Origin: a virus
IMG/VR virus record: IMGVR_UViG_3300009170_000017
Coordinates: 1-31,140 of that record
DNA: 31,140 nucleotides
Direction: 5' to 3' (one strand)
The notes under the pieces: model-generated
Database searches by the model: none
The model's input: only the letters and a program-made list of their open reading frames with translations
Told to the model about the DNA's origin: nothing
Shown here: one piece after another, positions 25,246-31,140 of the stretch
Layout of the letters: every line of letters starts with the position of its first letter
How positions within the stretch are numbered: position 1 is the stretch's first letter
Position numbers and translations under genes: made by a program

Positions 25246-25864
25246 ATAATAATTGTTTTACTTTGTTATCTAAATCTTCCAGACTACCATCGTTTACAAT
25301 ACGATAATCAAAATCATAGTGATCTAACTCAGTCTCTGACTTGTGATTATTAATGGGACCAACTCCGGTCCTGTCAATCCTAACCACAATACCATCACGC
25401 TCTTTGATGGCGGATGCCTCATTAAGAAACCTAGTGTCGGTGATTATCCATTTTGGATAGGTTGTACGGTCTGTATCTATATCATACATTCCTATATATT
25501 CGGCCATCAAAGCATTCACCCATGTGTTCTCATGTAGTCCATGTCGAACAGCATCAGTGCCTAGCTTCTGTAGAAACTCCCGAACCGTCATAGCTCGCAG
25601 CTCGGGGGCTGCGTTATACTTAGGCTCAACGTCTGTACCAGTTACATGTAGCTTATAAGACCATACAAACCAATCCATGCTAAGATCAGCAGCCTTGAAG
25701 TCTTGATCCTCAAAGTCAGTAACAGGATGACCAGTAAGAATACTAGCCACCTGCTTAAGCTTATCAGAAAACTTTCTAATCTGAAAATTGTTTTGATATT
25801 TTTTAATCATCTTAGCTATCTCGTCCTTTCCAGTTGTAGCATAACCATTTAGACCTATGATCAT
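25229..25864 (-). CDS. Deoxynucleoside monophosphate kinase-like protein
   Basis: This encodes 211 residues. The N-terminal P-loop 'IGLNGYATTGKDEIAKMI' (Gly4, Gly12, Lys13, Asp14) with the GKD variant, the middle 'FLQKLGTDAVRHGLHENTW', and 'WIITDTRFLNEASA' (Asp142, Arg144) are the standard signature of phage dNMP kinases of the T4 gene 1 type. They phosphorylate dNMPs, helping feed replication. The neighbours (nuclease, metallophosphatase, primase-helicase) fit a nucleotide-recycling and replication operon. It overlaps the upstream gene by four bases (ATGA at 25861-25864). Confidence 0.75.
   Translation of the reverse strand: MIIGLNGYATTGKDEIAKMIKKYQNNFQIRKFSDKLKQVASILTGHPVTDFEDQDFKAADLSMDWFVWSYKLHVTGTDVEPKYNAAPELRAMTVREFLQKLGTDAVRHGLHENTWVNALMAEYIGMYDIDTDRTTYPKWIITDTRFLNEASAIKERDGIVVRIDRTGVGPINNHKSETELDHYDFDYRIVNDGSLEDLDNKVKQLLYVIDK
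25596..25613 (-). repeat. Dispersed-motif copy inside an inverted repeat
   Basis: CGCAGC TCGGGG GCTGCG: the GYTCGGGGG word at 25600-25608 sits inside a perfect 6-base inverted repeat, with TCGGGG as loop, within the dNMP-kinase gene. A similar but weaker arrangement occurs at 14456-14475 (CAGCT ... AGCTG around the word). Most copies lack flanking arms, so the dyad is probably incidental or a local elaboration. The sequence could form a hairpin in single-stranded DNA or RNA. Confidence 0.4.
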
Positions 25865-26130
25865 AAGCTCTTAATTGTTGTTGTTTTAACTAATTCAAAA
25901 GAAGATTCAGTATATGCCATCAGCGCAGCAAGTAGTATGTCTGCTTCGTGATAACCTAATTCAAACTCTACTGAACCAAGGGCAAAGGTGACGCCATTGC
26001 CATCGTCATACATTACACAACATATATCGCCTTCACAAATCCAGTCTCCATTGTCTGCGTATTTAACTATAATCTTTCTGTCTGTCTTTTCTAAATCGTA
26101 TTGATATTGATCGTCTATATGTACTTGCAT
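25861..26130 (-). CDS. Small acidic protein, function unknown
   Basis: This encodes 89 residues, acidic, with 'ADNGDWICEGDICCVMYDDG' (three Cys) and a C-terminal helical part 'LLAALMAYTESSFELV'. The three Cys are not in a recognisable zinc-ribbon pattern. It lies directly after the GC-rich intergenic segment at 26144-26181 and is the first gene downstream of it in the direction of transcription. It ends with four-base overlap into the dNMP kinase gene. Confidence 0.6.
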   Translation of the reverse strand: MQVHIDDQYQYDLEKTDRKIIVKYADNGDWICEGDICCVMYDDGNGVTFALGSVEFELGYHEADILLAALMAYTESSFELVKTTTIKSL

Positions 26131-26143
26131 AATGATAAAATTT

Positions 26144-26181
26144 AGGGACGCCCGTGCACCTGCAGCGAGACGCCCCCTAGG
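26144..26181. other. GC-rich intergenic island with 22-bp-spaced direct repeats
   Basis: A 38-base segment of about 74% GC in an otherwise AT-rich genome, lying between minus-strand genes (26130 and 26184), one of the few true gaps in the minus block. It holds two copies of GACGCCC (26147-26153 and 26169-26175) exactly 22 bases apart, about two helical turns, with palindromes GTGCAC (26154-26159) and CTGCAG (26160-26165) between them. TAGGG at the left and CCCTA at the right could form a weak stem, followed on minus by a T-rich stretch. It could be an operator, terminator or replication-related site; the sequence alone does not choose. Confidence 0.35.
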
Positions 26182-26183
26182 TT

Positions 26184-26396
26184 TTAGAATGGTAGGTCCT
26201 CTGTTGGTTTCTCCTTTGGTTGATAATTATCTTCCTGAAGACGGTAGTCAGGTGATCTCTCGCCTTCTTTTTTGAATGTGTTTGGCCAAGCAGAGTAGCG
26301 TTTATCGCCAATGGTGATAGATAAGATTTCTACTGCTCCGTTCTTGGTGTTCACGGTTTTCTTCCATGCTCCACCTGCTGACTGGTTGTTGCTCAT
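26184..26396 (-). CDS. Small protein with SSB-like acidic C-terminal tip
   Basis: This encodes 70 residues. The body has two or three beta strands (WKKTVNTKNGAVEILSITIG; RYSAWPNTFKK) and ends with 'KPTEDLPF'. An acidic tip ending in aromatic -PF is how SSB proteins recruit partners (DDDIPF), so this may be a small DNA-binding or partner-recruiting protein; it is too short for a standard OB fold and no clear domain is visible. It sits between nuclease and nucleotide-metabolism genes. Its ATG overlaps the stop of the 47-aa gene (ATGA). Confidence 0.5.
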   Translation of the reverse strand: MSNNQSAGGAWKKTVNTKNGAVEILSITIGDKRYSAWPNTFKKEGERSPDYRLQEDNYQPKEKPTEDLPF

Positions 26397-26536
26397 TTTT
26401 TGAGATTTATTGTTATGAAATAATTTAAGAAGTAAAATCCGATTTCCAGCTTTTTATCCGCTGGGTCGTACATAAGTGTAATGATAGGTAAGATCATATA
26501 GACCTCTACTGTTCCTGTTTCAATTGAGAGTTTCAT
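26393..26536 (-). CDS. Tiny protein (47 aa) between nuclease and SSB-tip genes
   Basis: It starts MKLSIETGTVEVYMILPI, ends FLNYFITINLKK, and is hydrophobic with aromatic residues. ATGA overlaps at both ends (26533-26536 with the nuclease gene, 26393-26396 with the next gene) make a random ORF unlikely. It could be a small membrane-associated or beta-sheet protein. Function unknown. Confidence 0.5.
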   Translation of the reverse strand: MKLSIETGTVEVYMILPIITLMYDPADKKLEIGFYFLNYFITINLKK

Positions 26537-26874
26537 GGTTTTATAATTTGATTAGTAATTAACATCTGTAGTAATTCTTTAAAGTCTTCAATAGACATGG
26601 CGACTATCGTTCCCTTTCTGTTTCTTTTATGGAATACAACATTGTAGTTGGAATCCTTTGGCATCTTGGCGAGGACATCATGTATACTCCCGAGCTTCTC
26701 TACTGCCTTTGCTTGTACTGAGAATGGATCGGTATAGCACAGGTCAATACCTTGATCGTCTTTGTTCTTAGACTCAGACCTAGAGCTTACTGCCTTGGTC
26801 CATCCCAATTCTCTGAACCAGTCTCTGATGACAAGTTCGTAGTGATGTCCTTTGACTCTTGGATTAATCGCCAT
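26533..26874 (-). CDS. PD-(D/E)XK nuclease, Holliday-resolvase-like
   Basis: This encodes 113 residues. 'GHHYELVIRDWFRELGW' (Glu13), 'GIDLCYTDPFSVQAKAVEK' (Asp44, then Gln54-Ala-Lys56) has the order E - D - (E/Q)xK of the PD-(D/E)XK nuclease fold; the QxK variant occurs in archaeal Hjc-type and several phage resolvases. Its size fits a small Holliday-junction resolvase. It would trim or resolve recombination intermediates made by the YqaJ exonuclease system in the same operon. Its start lies inside the 26787-27080 gene (about 88-base overlap) and its end overlaps the 47-aa gene. Confidence 0.55.
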   Translation of the reverse strand: MAINPRVKGHHYELVIRDWFRELGWTKAVSSRSESKNKDDQGIDLCYTDPFSVQAKAVEKLGSIHDVLAKMPKDSNYNVVFHKRNRKGTIVAMSIEDFKELLQMLITNQIIKP

Positions 26875-27080
26875 ATCCTACCTGTTTTATATATTTCTTC
26901 TATCGTTGACCAGCTAACCGAAGCATCAAACACGGTTGGATAAAACTCATTTGGTTTCCAAACCTGCTGCATGTAGTATTGCTTACCCGGCTCCACATCT
27001 TCTATACTTGGCCGTTCTAGTAATCCATCCCCCGACCTGTCCACCACATATTCGCACAGCCTACCACCTCCGTTTAGCAT
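26787..27080 (-). CDS. Small protein of unknown function, overlapping the nuclease gene
   Basis: The frame is open from 27179, but that would overlap the primase-helicase 3' end by 86 bases. The ATG at 27080 (MLNGGGRLCEYVVDRSGDG...) starts 13 bases after the primase-helicase stop and is preceded by AAGGAG at a 9-base distance, so I prefer it; 97 residues. Segments such as 'EPGKQYYMQQVWKPNEFYP' and 'TVFDASVSWSTIEEI' look like a real folded protein, but I do not recognise it. The final 28 residues are read in a frame shared with the nuclease gene, which is odd: either a true overlap or an unrecognised frame disruption. Confidence 0.4.
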   Translation of the reverse strand: MLNGGGRLCEYVVDRSGDGLLERPSIEDVEPGKQYYMQQVWKPNEFYPTVFDASVSWSTIEEIYKTGRIWRLIQESKDITTNLSSETGSENWDGPRQ

Positions 27081-27093
27081 CTTCCATTGCTCC

Positions 27094-28824
27094 TTAAAAA
27101 CGATCTGCAAGTGAGGCGAAACCTTGGATTTCCCTAGAGCTGATCGGCTGACCGATGAACTTTGTTTTGTCCGTGCCATTGTTAATCATTTCTGCAGCAT
27201 TGTATCTGCTATTGTTAATGTTAAAATTAAAGAACCCTGTACCAACCTGACCAGAGTATCTGAACCTAACCTTCCACCTGTATACCTCTGTCTGTTTGGT
27301 TTCCATGTTCCTGTATACAGTCATGCCGTTATCAGGAAGGTTAAACCAGTGAGAGCTATCTCCAACATCATACCCATTAGGAACCTTGTAAATGCCATTC
27401 TTAACTTCAGTCATCTTCTTTGGGTGTGCCACTAGAAATACATGAACACCATAGTTCCTAGCAAACCTTGACACATCATTCATCATGTTCTTAATCTGAT
27501 GATGGCGTGTATCTGTCTGGCTGCTCATACTCTTTTCTACAGTACTCATGTTATCAATGACCATAATATTTATACCAAACCTCTTGACCATATACTTAGC
27601 CTTTTCTATAATACCCTCAATGGACAGGTCATTATCACTAAGCCTATAGTATTTAAAATGATCATTAAGAAATGGTATTAGATTATCTATCTCTGGTTTA
27701 GAGATCCTAGCACCATAATCTGAATTAAAAAAGCTTTTGCCTGATGCTATCTGAAGCATGTCTGTAAGAGCGAATGCAGTGTTGGCTTCCTCTGCTGAGT
27801 ATATGAATGACTTAAGGCCATGCATTTCTGCAAGCTTGTAGATTACATTCTTAATAAAGGTTGACTTACCATGGCCGGGGATACCTGTTACCAGTGTAAC
27901 CTGACCGGGATGCCAAATAAAATCTCCGTACACTTCATATCCTGCAGGAGCTCCGCCTTCATACAGACTAAATATCTCTGCACTTACACTTGATGCATCA
28001 TCAATACCTTCAACTGGGTATGGCGAAGCTGAGTTAAGGCATTCTAATAACTTGTCCTTACCTTCCCTAACTAGTGTATCGTTGGCGTCCTTGTGTGGGA
28101 ATTCAACTATGTAGCAATACTCCTTACCAAATCTTCTAGCCAGTTCACTTCTAAGAGACTGGCCAGCCTCATCCATGTCACATGCTAGGTATATCTTCTT
28201 GTCTTGGAATAGGTGAATATAATCCTCTAACCAATCAAGTTTCTGATTGCCTTTGCTTGCGCCGTTAGGTACAGAGATAGCCGACTTGATGCCCGCCTCA
28301 TAGAAAGACATAGTATCAATCTCTCCCTCTGTGATAACAACACAATCGGAATCATTATCAAGAACGATATCAATGCCGTAAGGGCCAAGCCTAGCGCCAC
28401 TAACAAGCTTAAAGTTTTTGTCACGATCTCTAAACTTAATATTGAAAACTTCTTCATTTTGAATGTAGTTAAAGTGAATGGTTCTGGTTTCTGCATTTAC
28501 CTGAGGCATGTAGTCTACACCTTCTGATACCTTGTATCTTAGAAGAGTTTGATTAGAAATCCCCCGAGCTGCAAACCAATCAATAACTTGTTGAGATAGT
28601 TTCTTAAGTTCGGATGGTGGTTTTACATATTCTTTCTTTGGTTTTTCAACAGACCCCTTGTATCCACAGTTATGGCACTGCCATATACCACGATCCACAT
28701 CAACAGACAGACAAGGATCTGTCTTGTTTTTTCTTGTAGGGGAACACTGAGGGCATGGAACTTTCACGTTGCCGTGTTGGTTTTCCCTTACGTTAATTCC
28801 CAATAATCTGAGTTGCTGAATCAT
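27094..28824 (-). CDS. T7-gp4-type bifunctional DNA primase-helicase
   Basis: This encodes 576 residues. The N-terminal zinc ribbon has Cys24, Cys27, Cys50, Cys53 (VPCPQCS ... WQCHNCGYKG). TOPRIM primase: 'CVVITEGEIDTMSFYEAG' (Glu166) and 'IYLACDMDEAGQS' (Asp216, Asp218). RecA-type helicase: Walker A 'GIPGHGKSTF' (314-323), Walker B-like 'INIMVIDNMSTVE' (~420-430), and a C-terminal 'HVFLVAHPKKM' segment. It makes primers and unwinds the fork as a hexamer. It begins inside the winged-helix gene (32-base overlap). The best-supported call in the replication block; the reverse motif copies at 28561 and 27029 are in or near it. Confidence 0.9.
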   Translation of the reverse strand: MIQQLRLLGINVRENQHGNVKVPCPQCSPTRKNKTDPCLSVDVDRGIWQCHNCGYKGSVEKPKKEYVKPPSELKKLSQQVIDWFAARGISNQTLLRYKVSEGVDYMPQVNAETRTIHFNYIQNEEVFNIKFRDRDKNFKLVSGARLGPYGIDIVLDNDSDCVVITEGEIDTMSFYEAGIKSAISVPNGASKGNQKLDWLEDYIHLFQDKKIYLACDMDEAGQSLRSELARRFGKEYCYIVEFPHKDANDTLVREGKDKLLECLNSASPYPVEGIDDASSVSAEIFSLYEGGAPAGYEVYGDFIWHPGQVTLVTGIPGHGKSTFIKNVIYKLAEMHGLKSFIYSAEEANTAFALTDMLQIASGKSFFNSDYGARISKPEIDNLIPFLNDHFKYYRLSDNDLSIEGIIEKAKYMVKRFGINIMVIDNMSTVEKSMSSQTDTRHHQIKNMMNDVSRFARNYGVHVFLVAHPKKMTEVKNGIYKVPNGYDVGDSSHWFNLPDNGMTVYRNMETKQTEVYRWKVRFRYSGQVGTGFFNFNINNSRYNAAEMINNGTDKTKFIGQPISSREIQGFASLADRF

Positions 28825-29377
28825 GTTTGTGTTGGTTTATCCAGTAGTGATTGGCGTCATCTAAGTACTTAAGAAACTTACCTGAGAAGATCGTAGATGG
28901 TCGGTTGTATTCCTTCATCTTATCATCAACACCCCAAGTCAAAGCCTTGTGCGTTATTACACTTTTAAAGTGATCAATGGTGAGCTTCGGATTGTTCTTA
29001 AGAATCTTGATAGCTAGATCGGTATTCGCAGGTACTTGGTATTTGGTAGAGTTTATTTCATTGAACAAACGAATCACCTCAACAGCTAGATCTTTCATGT
29101 CGTCCTTGACTACAACGTCTTCCCCTTGATGCGCCAAGTACCATGTCATGCTGGGGTAATAGTATCCGTTATCTTTCTTTTCAATCAGATGATGCTCGAT
29201 CAAATACTTCATGCTCTGACTTATGGTCTGAGCCGGAAGTCCTAGTTGCTCAGACAGGTATCCAACACCAGTACCCTTTAGTGTAGGGTATAGGTTGGCA
29301 CAGGCTTGGCATACTATGTACGCCACAGGATGAAGGCCTAACTTTTCCCGAACTGAGTGATCGATTATTGAAATCAT
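28793..29377 (-). CDS. Winged-helix replication protein with Phg_2220_C-like C-terminus
   Basis: This encodes 194 residues. The N-terminal half has a winged-helix look: 'GVGYLSEQLGLPAQTISQSM' (helix-turn-helix at ~36-56), then 'KYLIEHHLIEKKDNGYYY'. The C-terminal half 'IRLFNEINSTKYQVP', 'LTIDHFKSVITHKALTWG' and 'YNRPSTIFSGKFLKYLDDA' matches the conserved phage C-terminal domain found in replication initiation proteins (DnaD-like). The order (HTH plus C-terminal domain), followed by primase-helicase, is typical of an initiator or helicase loader that marks the phage origin. Its ends overlap with both neighbours, so it is in a single translation unit. Confidence 0.6.
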   Translation of the reverse strand: MISIIDHSVREKLGLHPVAYIVCQACANLYPTLKGTGVGYLSEQLGLPAQTISQSMKYLIEHHLIEKKDNGYYYPSMTWYLAHQGEDVVVKDDMKDLAVEVIRLFNEINSTKYQVPANTDLAIKILKNNPKLTIDHFKSVITHKALTWGVDDKMKEYNRPSTIFSGKFLKYLDDANHYWINQHKHDSATQIIGN

Positions 29378-29763
29378 ATGTTAATGTACTCTTCAATTTT
29401 TAAATATGGATTGCGTTTTGTTTTACTTCTAATTGCGTTTAGGCATAGACCTACCTTCACATAGAACTTTGTGATTGCATCCTGATAAGATTTAAGAACA
29501 CCAATAGACTCTCTCTTCTTACCTTCACGATAGTACTCTCTAAACTGCATAAGCTTGTGACGATATGAATCGTAACCGCAATCTAAGTAATTCATTATTG
29601 ATGCAGAATCGAATCCGTACATGTCAGCTAGACCAACGAATATTGTTCTAGCCAGTTCCTTATTACCTTCGTAATCTTCATTCGTCTGTAAAGGTTTTAA
29701 TCCTTCCTTGTCCCAAATAAACTGAGGCCTCATTACTTCTTCTAGCTCCTTAAGTTTGATCAT
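29374..29763 (-). CDS. Small helical protein, possible DnaA domain IV-like DNA binder
   Basis: This encodes 129 helical residues. The central segment 'ARTIFVGLADMYGFDSASIM', followed by a Tyr/Arg/His/Lys-rich helix (DSYRHKLMQFREY), has the order of a DnaA C-terminal HTH (A..LY....... I...L....S.R.H), while the end is basic with a short 'KTKRNPYLKIEEY'. This is only a resemblance. Placed directly upstream of the winged-helix/primase-helicase genes, a role in replication initiation would make sense. It overlaps both flanking genes by four bases (ATGA). Confidence 0.4.
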   Translation of the reverse strand: MIKLKELEEVMRPQFIWDKEGLKPLQTNEDYEGNKELARTIFVGLADMYGFDSASIMNYLDCGYDSYRHKLMQFREYYREGKKRESIGVLKSYQDAITKFYVKVGLCLNAIRSKTKRNPYLKIEEYINI

Positions 29764-29918
29764 AATTTATCCATTTCAATTTGTATCCAATCCTGTAATT
29801 GTATTAACACCTCTAGTCTTCTATCGCTTTCTAGGGTAAAGTATTCAGCGTATACTTTAAACACCTGAAACCTTAGCTGCCCTGTCTCGTCTACATAGTA
29901 ACTAAATTCTTCGCTCAT
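29760..29918 (-). CDS. Tiny protein (52 aa), function unknown
   Basis: It begins MSEEFSYYVDETGQLRFQV and ends LQDWIQIEMDKL; acidic, with a helical second half (LESDRRLEVLIQLQDWIQ). ATGA junctions at both ends (29915-29918 and 29760-29763) place it in the operon between the exonuclease and the DnaA-like gene. No motif is recognised. Confidence 0.5.
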   Translation of the reverse strand: MSEEFSYYVDETGQLRFQVFKVYAEYFTLESDRRLEVLIQLQDWIQIEMDKL

Positions 29919-30901
29919 AGCTTAACACTAAATGATTTTCTCCAAGTTATCTTTCCGTTAGGCAGCATCATTGTGGTTGCGCCTTCCTTTTCCATTACCT
30001 GCTTTAGTCTATTCTGAAACAGCTGCTTCTCAGATTCAAGAACCTTGATACCTGCGTTTAGCTTTGTATAGCTAAGTGCCCACTGGCCACATTCGTCTGT
30101 GCCTTGGATGGTAACCTCTTCCTCTCTAGCCTTATGCTTTTCAGAAACAAAATCATTGAATGCTTGGCTATTGTCAGCGTCCGGTTCATAATGGGAAGCG
30201 ATCTGAATTTGTTCATTCACATCATTTGTCTTTTCAATCTCTTTCTTAGCCGCCATTACACGGTTATGAAACTCTTCAGCAGCAAGCAGGATTGAATCCT
30301 GTATACCCCTGTTCGCTTCGAACGTAACACATCCAAGCTCTCTTCCATCCTTCAGATAAACTATTTCTCCGTAGCTCCATTCAGTTACCAGTAAGTAATG
30401 CTGTAGCTGAACGAGATAGCTCGGGGGAATCCCAGCTTCATAGGAATCGGCAGAGTATCCTGAGATAGTTTTCACTTCCAAGACACCTGCCTTCCTCCCA
30501 TGAATCGGATGTTTGGTGATCTTGCCATCGATATTGGCAAACAGGGTTGGGAACTTCCTGTTCTCAATTATGGCACGAACCTTTTTATAAGACTTGATCT
30601 TATTATTGTTTAATGTATTCTCTACCCATCCTTCATCAGTGCCATCATAATACTGCCAGCACTTTGCTACATAATCTTCCAGTTGTTTTCCGTGAAGCAT
30701 AATCCCGTTCATCTTATTTGGAAGACGGCTGATGCCAACAGACTGATAGAATAGATTGATAGGGGACTTGTACTTATTCAATCCAAGCAGTGTACCTGCA
30801 TCAGATCCTCCAACCATACCCCTGTCTACAAAAGAATGGCGAAGATTTTGCCATTCAGACTCGCTTAGCTTGGCTGTCGGTGTTAGTTTTAAGTGCTTCA
30901 T
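29915..30901 (-). CDS. YqaJ-type viral recombinase / lambda-exonuclease-family nuclease
   Basis: This encodes 328 residues. The signature blocks are in order: 'VGGSDAGTLLGLNKYKSPIN' (~31-49), 'MLHGKQLEDYVAK' (Glu75), 'FANIDGKI' (Asp125), 'VLEVKTISGYSADSY' (Glu142-Val-Lys144) and 'PPSYLVQLQHYLLVT' (Gln165, Gln167). It would degrade one strand of DNA ends as the nuclease half of a phage recombination system with an annealing partner, which might be the partial gene upstream (30898 onwards). A C-terminal helical tail of ~100 residues follows. The motif copy at 30419-30427 lies within it. The call is firm; the exact activity is inferred. Confidence 0.85.
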   Translation of the reverse strand: MKHLKLTPTAKLSESEWQNLRHSFVDRGMVGGSDAGTLLGLNKYKSPINLFYQSVGISRLPNKMNGIMLHGKQLEDYVAKCWQYYDGTDEGWVENTLNNNKIKSYKKVRAIIENRKFPTLFANIDGKITKHPIHGRKAGVLEVKTISGYSADSYEAGIPPSYLVQLQHYLLVTEWSYGEIVYLKDGRELGCVTFEANRGIQDSILLAAEEFHNRVMAAKKEIEKTNDVNEQIQIASHYEPDADNSQAFNDFVSEKHKAREEEVTIQGTDECGQWALSYTKLNAGIKVLESEKQLFQNRLKQVMEKEGATTMMLPNGKITWRKSFSVKL

Positions 30902-31140
30902 TTCTTAGCTGCTTTGGTTACGGCTTCCGCCTTAGATTGATTAATCATTGTGGTAAGAAGTTTCTTCTGGGAATCATTCAGCTTATACTTCTTGATTGCC
31001 TGCTCCACTTCCTTGTACTTGCCATCTACTATAAACTTAACCATGGCGTCATACTTCTCTTCATCAAGAGATGGCGGTTCGGGTGCTTTATTACTACCTA
31101 GGTATGATCCCGAATCGGTTGTTGTTGTAAATGTTATATT
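30898..31140 (-). CDS. C-terminal part of an unknown protein (5' end outside window)
   Basis: The frame is open from the right edge to a TGA at 30898-30900, giving ~80 residues. It contains a Pro-rich linker (KAPEPPSLDEE) and a Lys-rich helical end (VEQAIKKYKLNDSQKKLL). It overlaps the exonuclease start (ATGA). Because an annealing or ssDNA-binding protein often sits just upstream of a YqaJ/lambda-exo gene, it could be a RecT/SSB-like partner, but the visible part shows no domain. Confidence 0.45.
   Translation of the reverse strand, partial: NITFTTTTDSGSYLGSNKAPEPPSLDEEKYDAMVKFIVDGKYKEVEQAIKKYKLNDSQKKLLTTMINQSKAEAVTKAAKK

Larger units (their letters stand above)
2287..30427. repeat. Dispersed DNA word GYTCGGGGG (17 exact, 21 with core TCGGGGG)
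   Basis: Plus-oriented exact copies start at 2287, 5428, 7099, 8123, 12867, 14458, 16870, 23686, 24824, 25600 and 30419. Reverse-oriented copies (as CCCCCGARC) start at 5900, 7887, 15000, 18324, 19152 and 28561. One-base variants keeping TCGGGGG lie at 5081, 9006, 21034 and 27029. In 12 of the 17, A precedes GY, giving AGYTCGGGGG. Shorter GYTCGGG matches include 117, 3306, 3988, 11161, 13742, 18625, 20006, 25579, 26689, 29347 and 31077. Copies fall in all kinds of genes, both strands and different frames (Ser-Gly, Leu-Gly-Gly, Ser/Thr-Pro-Glu, Pro-Pro-Asn), so DNA, not protein, is conserved. None lies at a promoter or gene end. Confidence 0.8.

Noticed and set aside
1-31140. tRNA genes, CRISPR arrays, insertion sequences or attachment sites
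   Set aside because: I saw no cloverleaf, regularly spaced repeats, transposase or integrase; genes fill almost all of the window. A small RNA hidden within a gene cannot be excluded by eye.

Overview
The window is part of a tailed-phage genome, most likely a podovirus of a Bacteroidetes (Flavobacteriia-type) host. This rests on a tail-fibre end of the 'GNVGIG..SP.YKLDV' and 'GLSSGDVWN..GTLRIV' kind, Bacteroidetes-type Ig-like repeats, A-rich rather than Shine-Dalgarno leaders, three TAnnTTTG promoter-like boxes, and a crAss-like beta-propeller ('stabilization' or 'muzzle') tail protein. No terminase, portal, major capsid, polymerase, tRNA, CRISPR array, integrase or IS element is visible; head genes must lie outside. 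The DNA is AT-rich (about 38% GC by eye).

Plus strand, 2-23234, late/virion block: end of a tail fibre; two small unknown genes; a lysis pair (one-TM holin-like protein overlapped by a lipoprotein with a C-terminal TM, i.e. a unimolecular-spanin layout); a small basic protein; three neck/connector-type proteins; a 1266-residue muzzle-like protein whose last propeller part seems to sit in the next gene behind a block of Ig-like domains; two internal/ejection-type proteins (Ala/Gly-rich and Gln-rich); a 3247-residue polyvalent ejection protein (ParB/Srx-like, HExxH zincin, ART-like, LPD domains); a second HExxH protein; a lysozyme/transglycosylase-like protein; two tiny Lys-rich genes. Nearly every junction is TAATG or ATGA, so translation is probably coupled along the operon.

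Minus strand, 23235-31140, early/replication block, read right to left: end of an unknown protein; YqaJ-type exonuclease; 52-aa protein; possible DnaA-like HTH protein; winged-helix/Phg_2220_C-type replication protein; T7-type primase-helicase; unknown protein; PD-(D/E)XK nuclease; 47-aa protein; protein with an SSB-like acidic tip; unknown; dNMP kinase; two unknowns; metallophosphatase; SNase-like nuclease; small acidic protein. One 53-aa membrane gene (23849-24010) runs against this block, with its own promoter-like box and a shared bidirectional terminator.

The strongest unexplained signal is a dispersed DNA word. GYTCGGGGG occurs 17 times exactly, and TCGGGGG 21 times, in both orientations, in different reading frames and across both modules, where well under one copy is expected by chance. 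It looks like a DNA-level site (Chi-like, nick, modification or protein-binding) selected inside genes.
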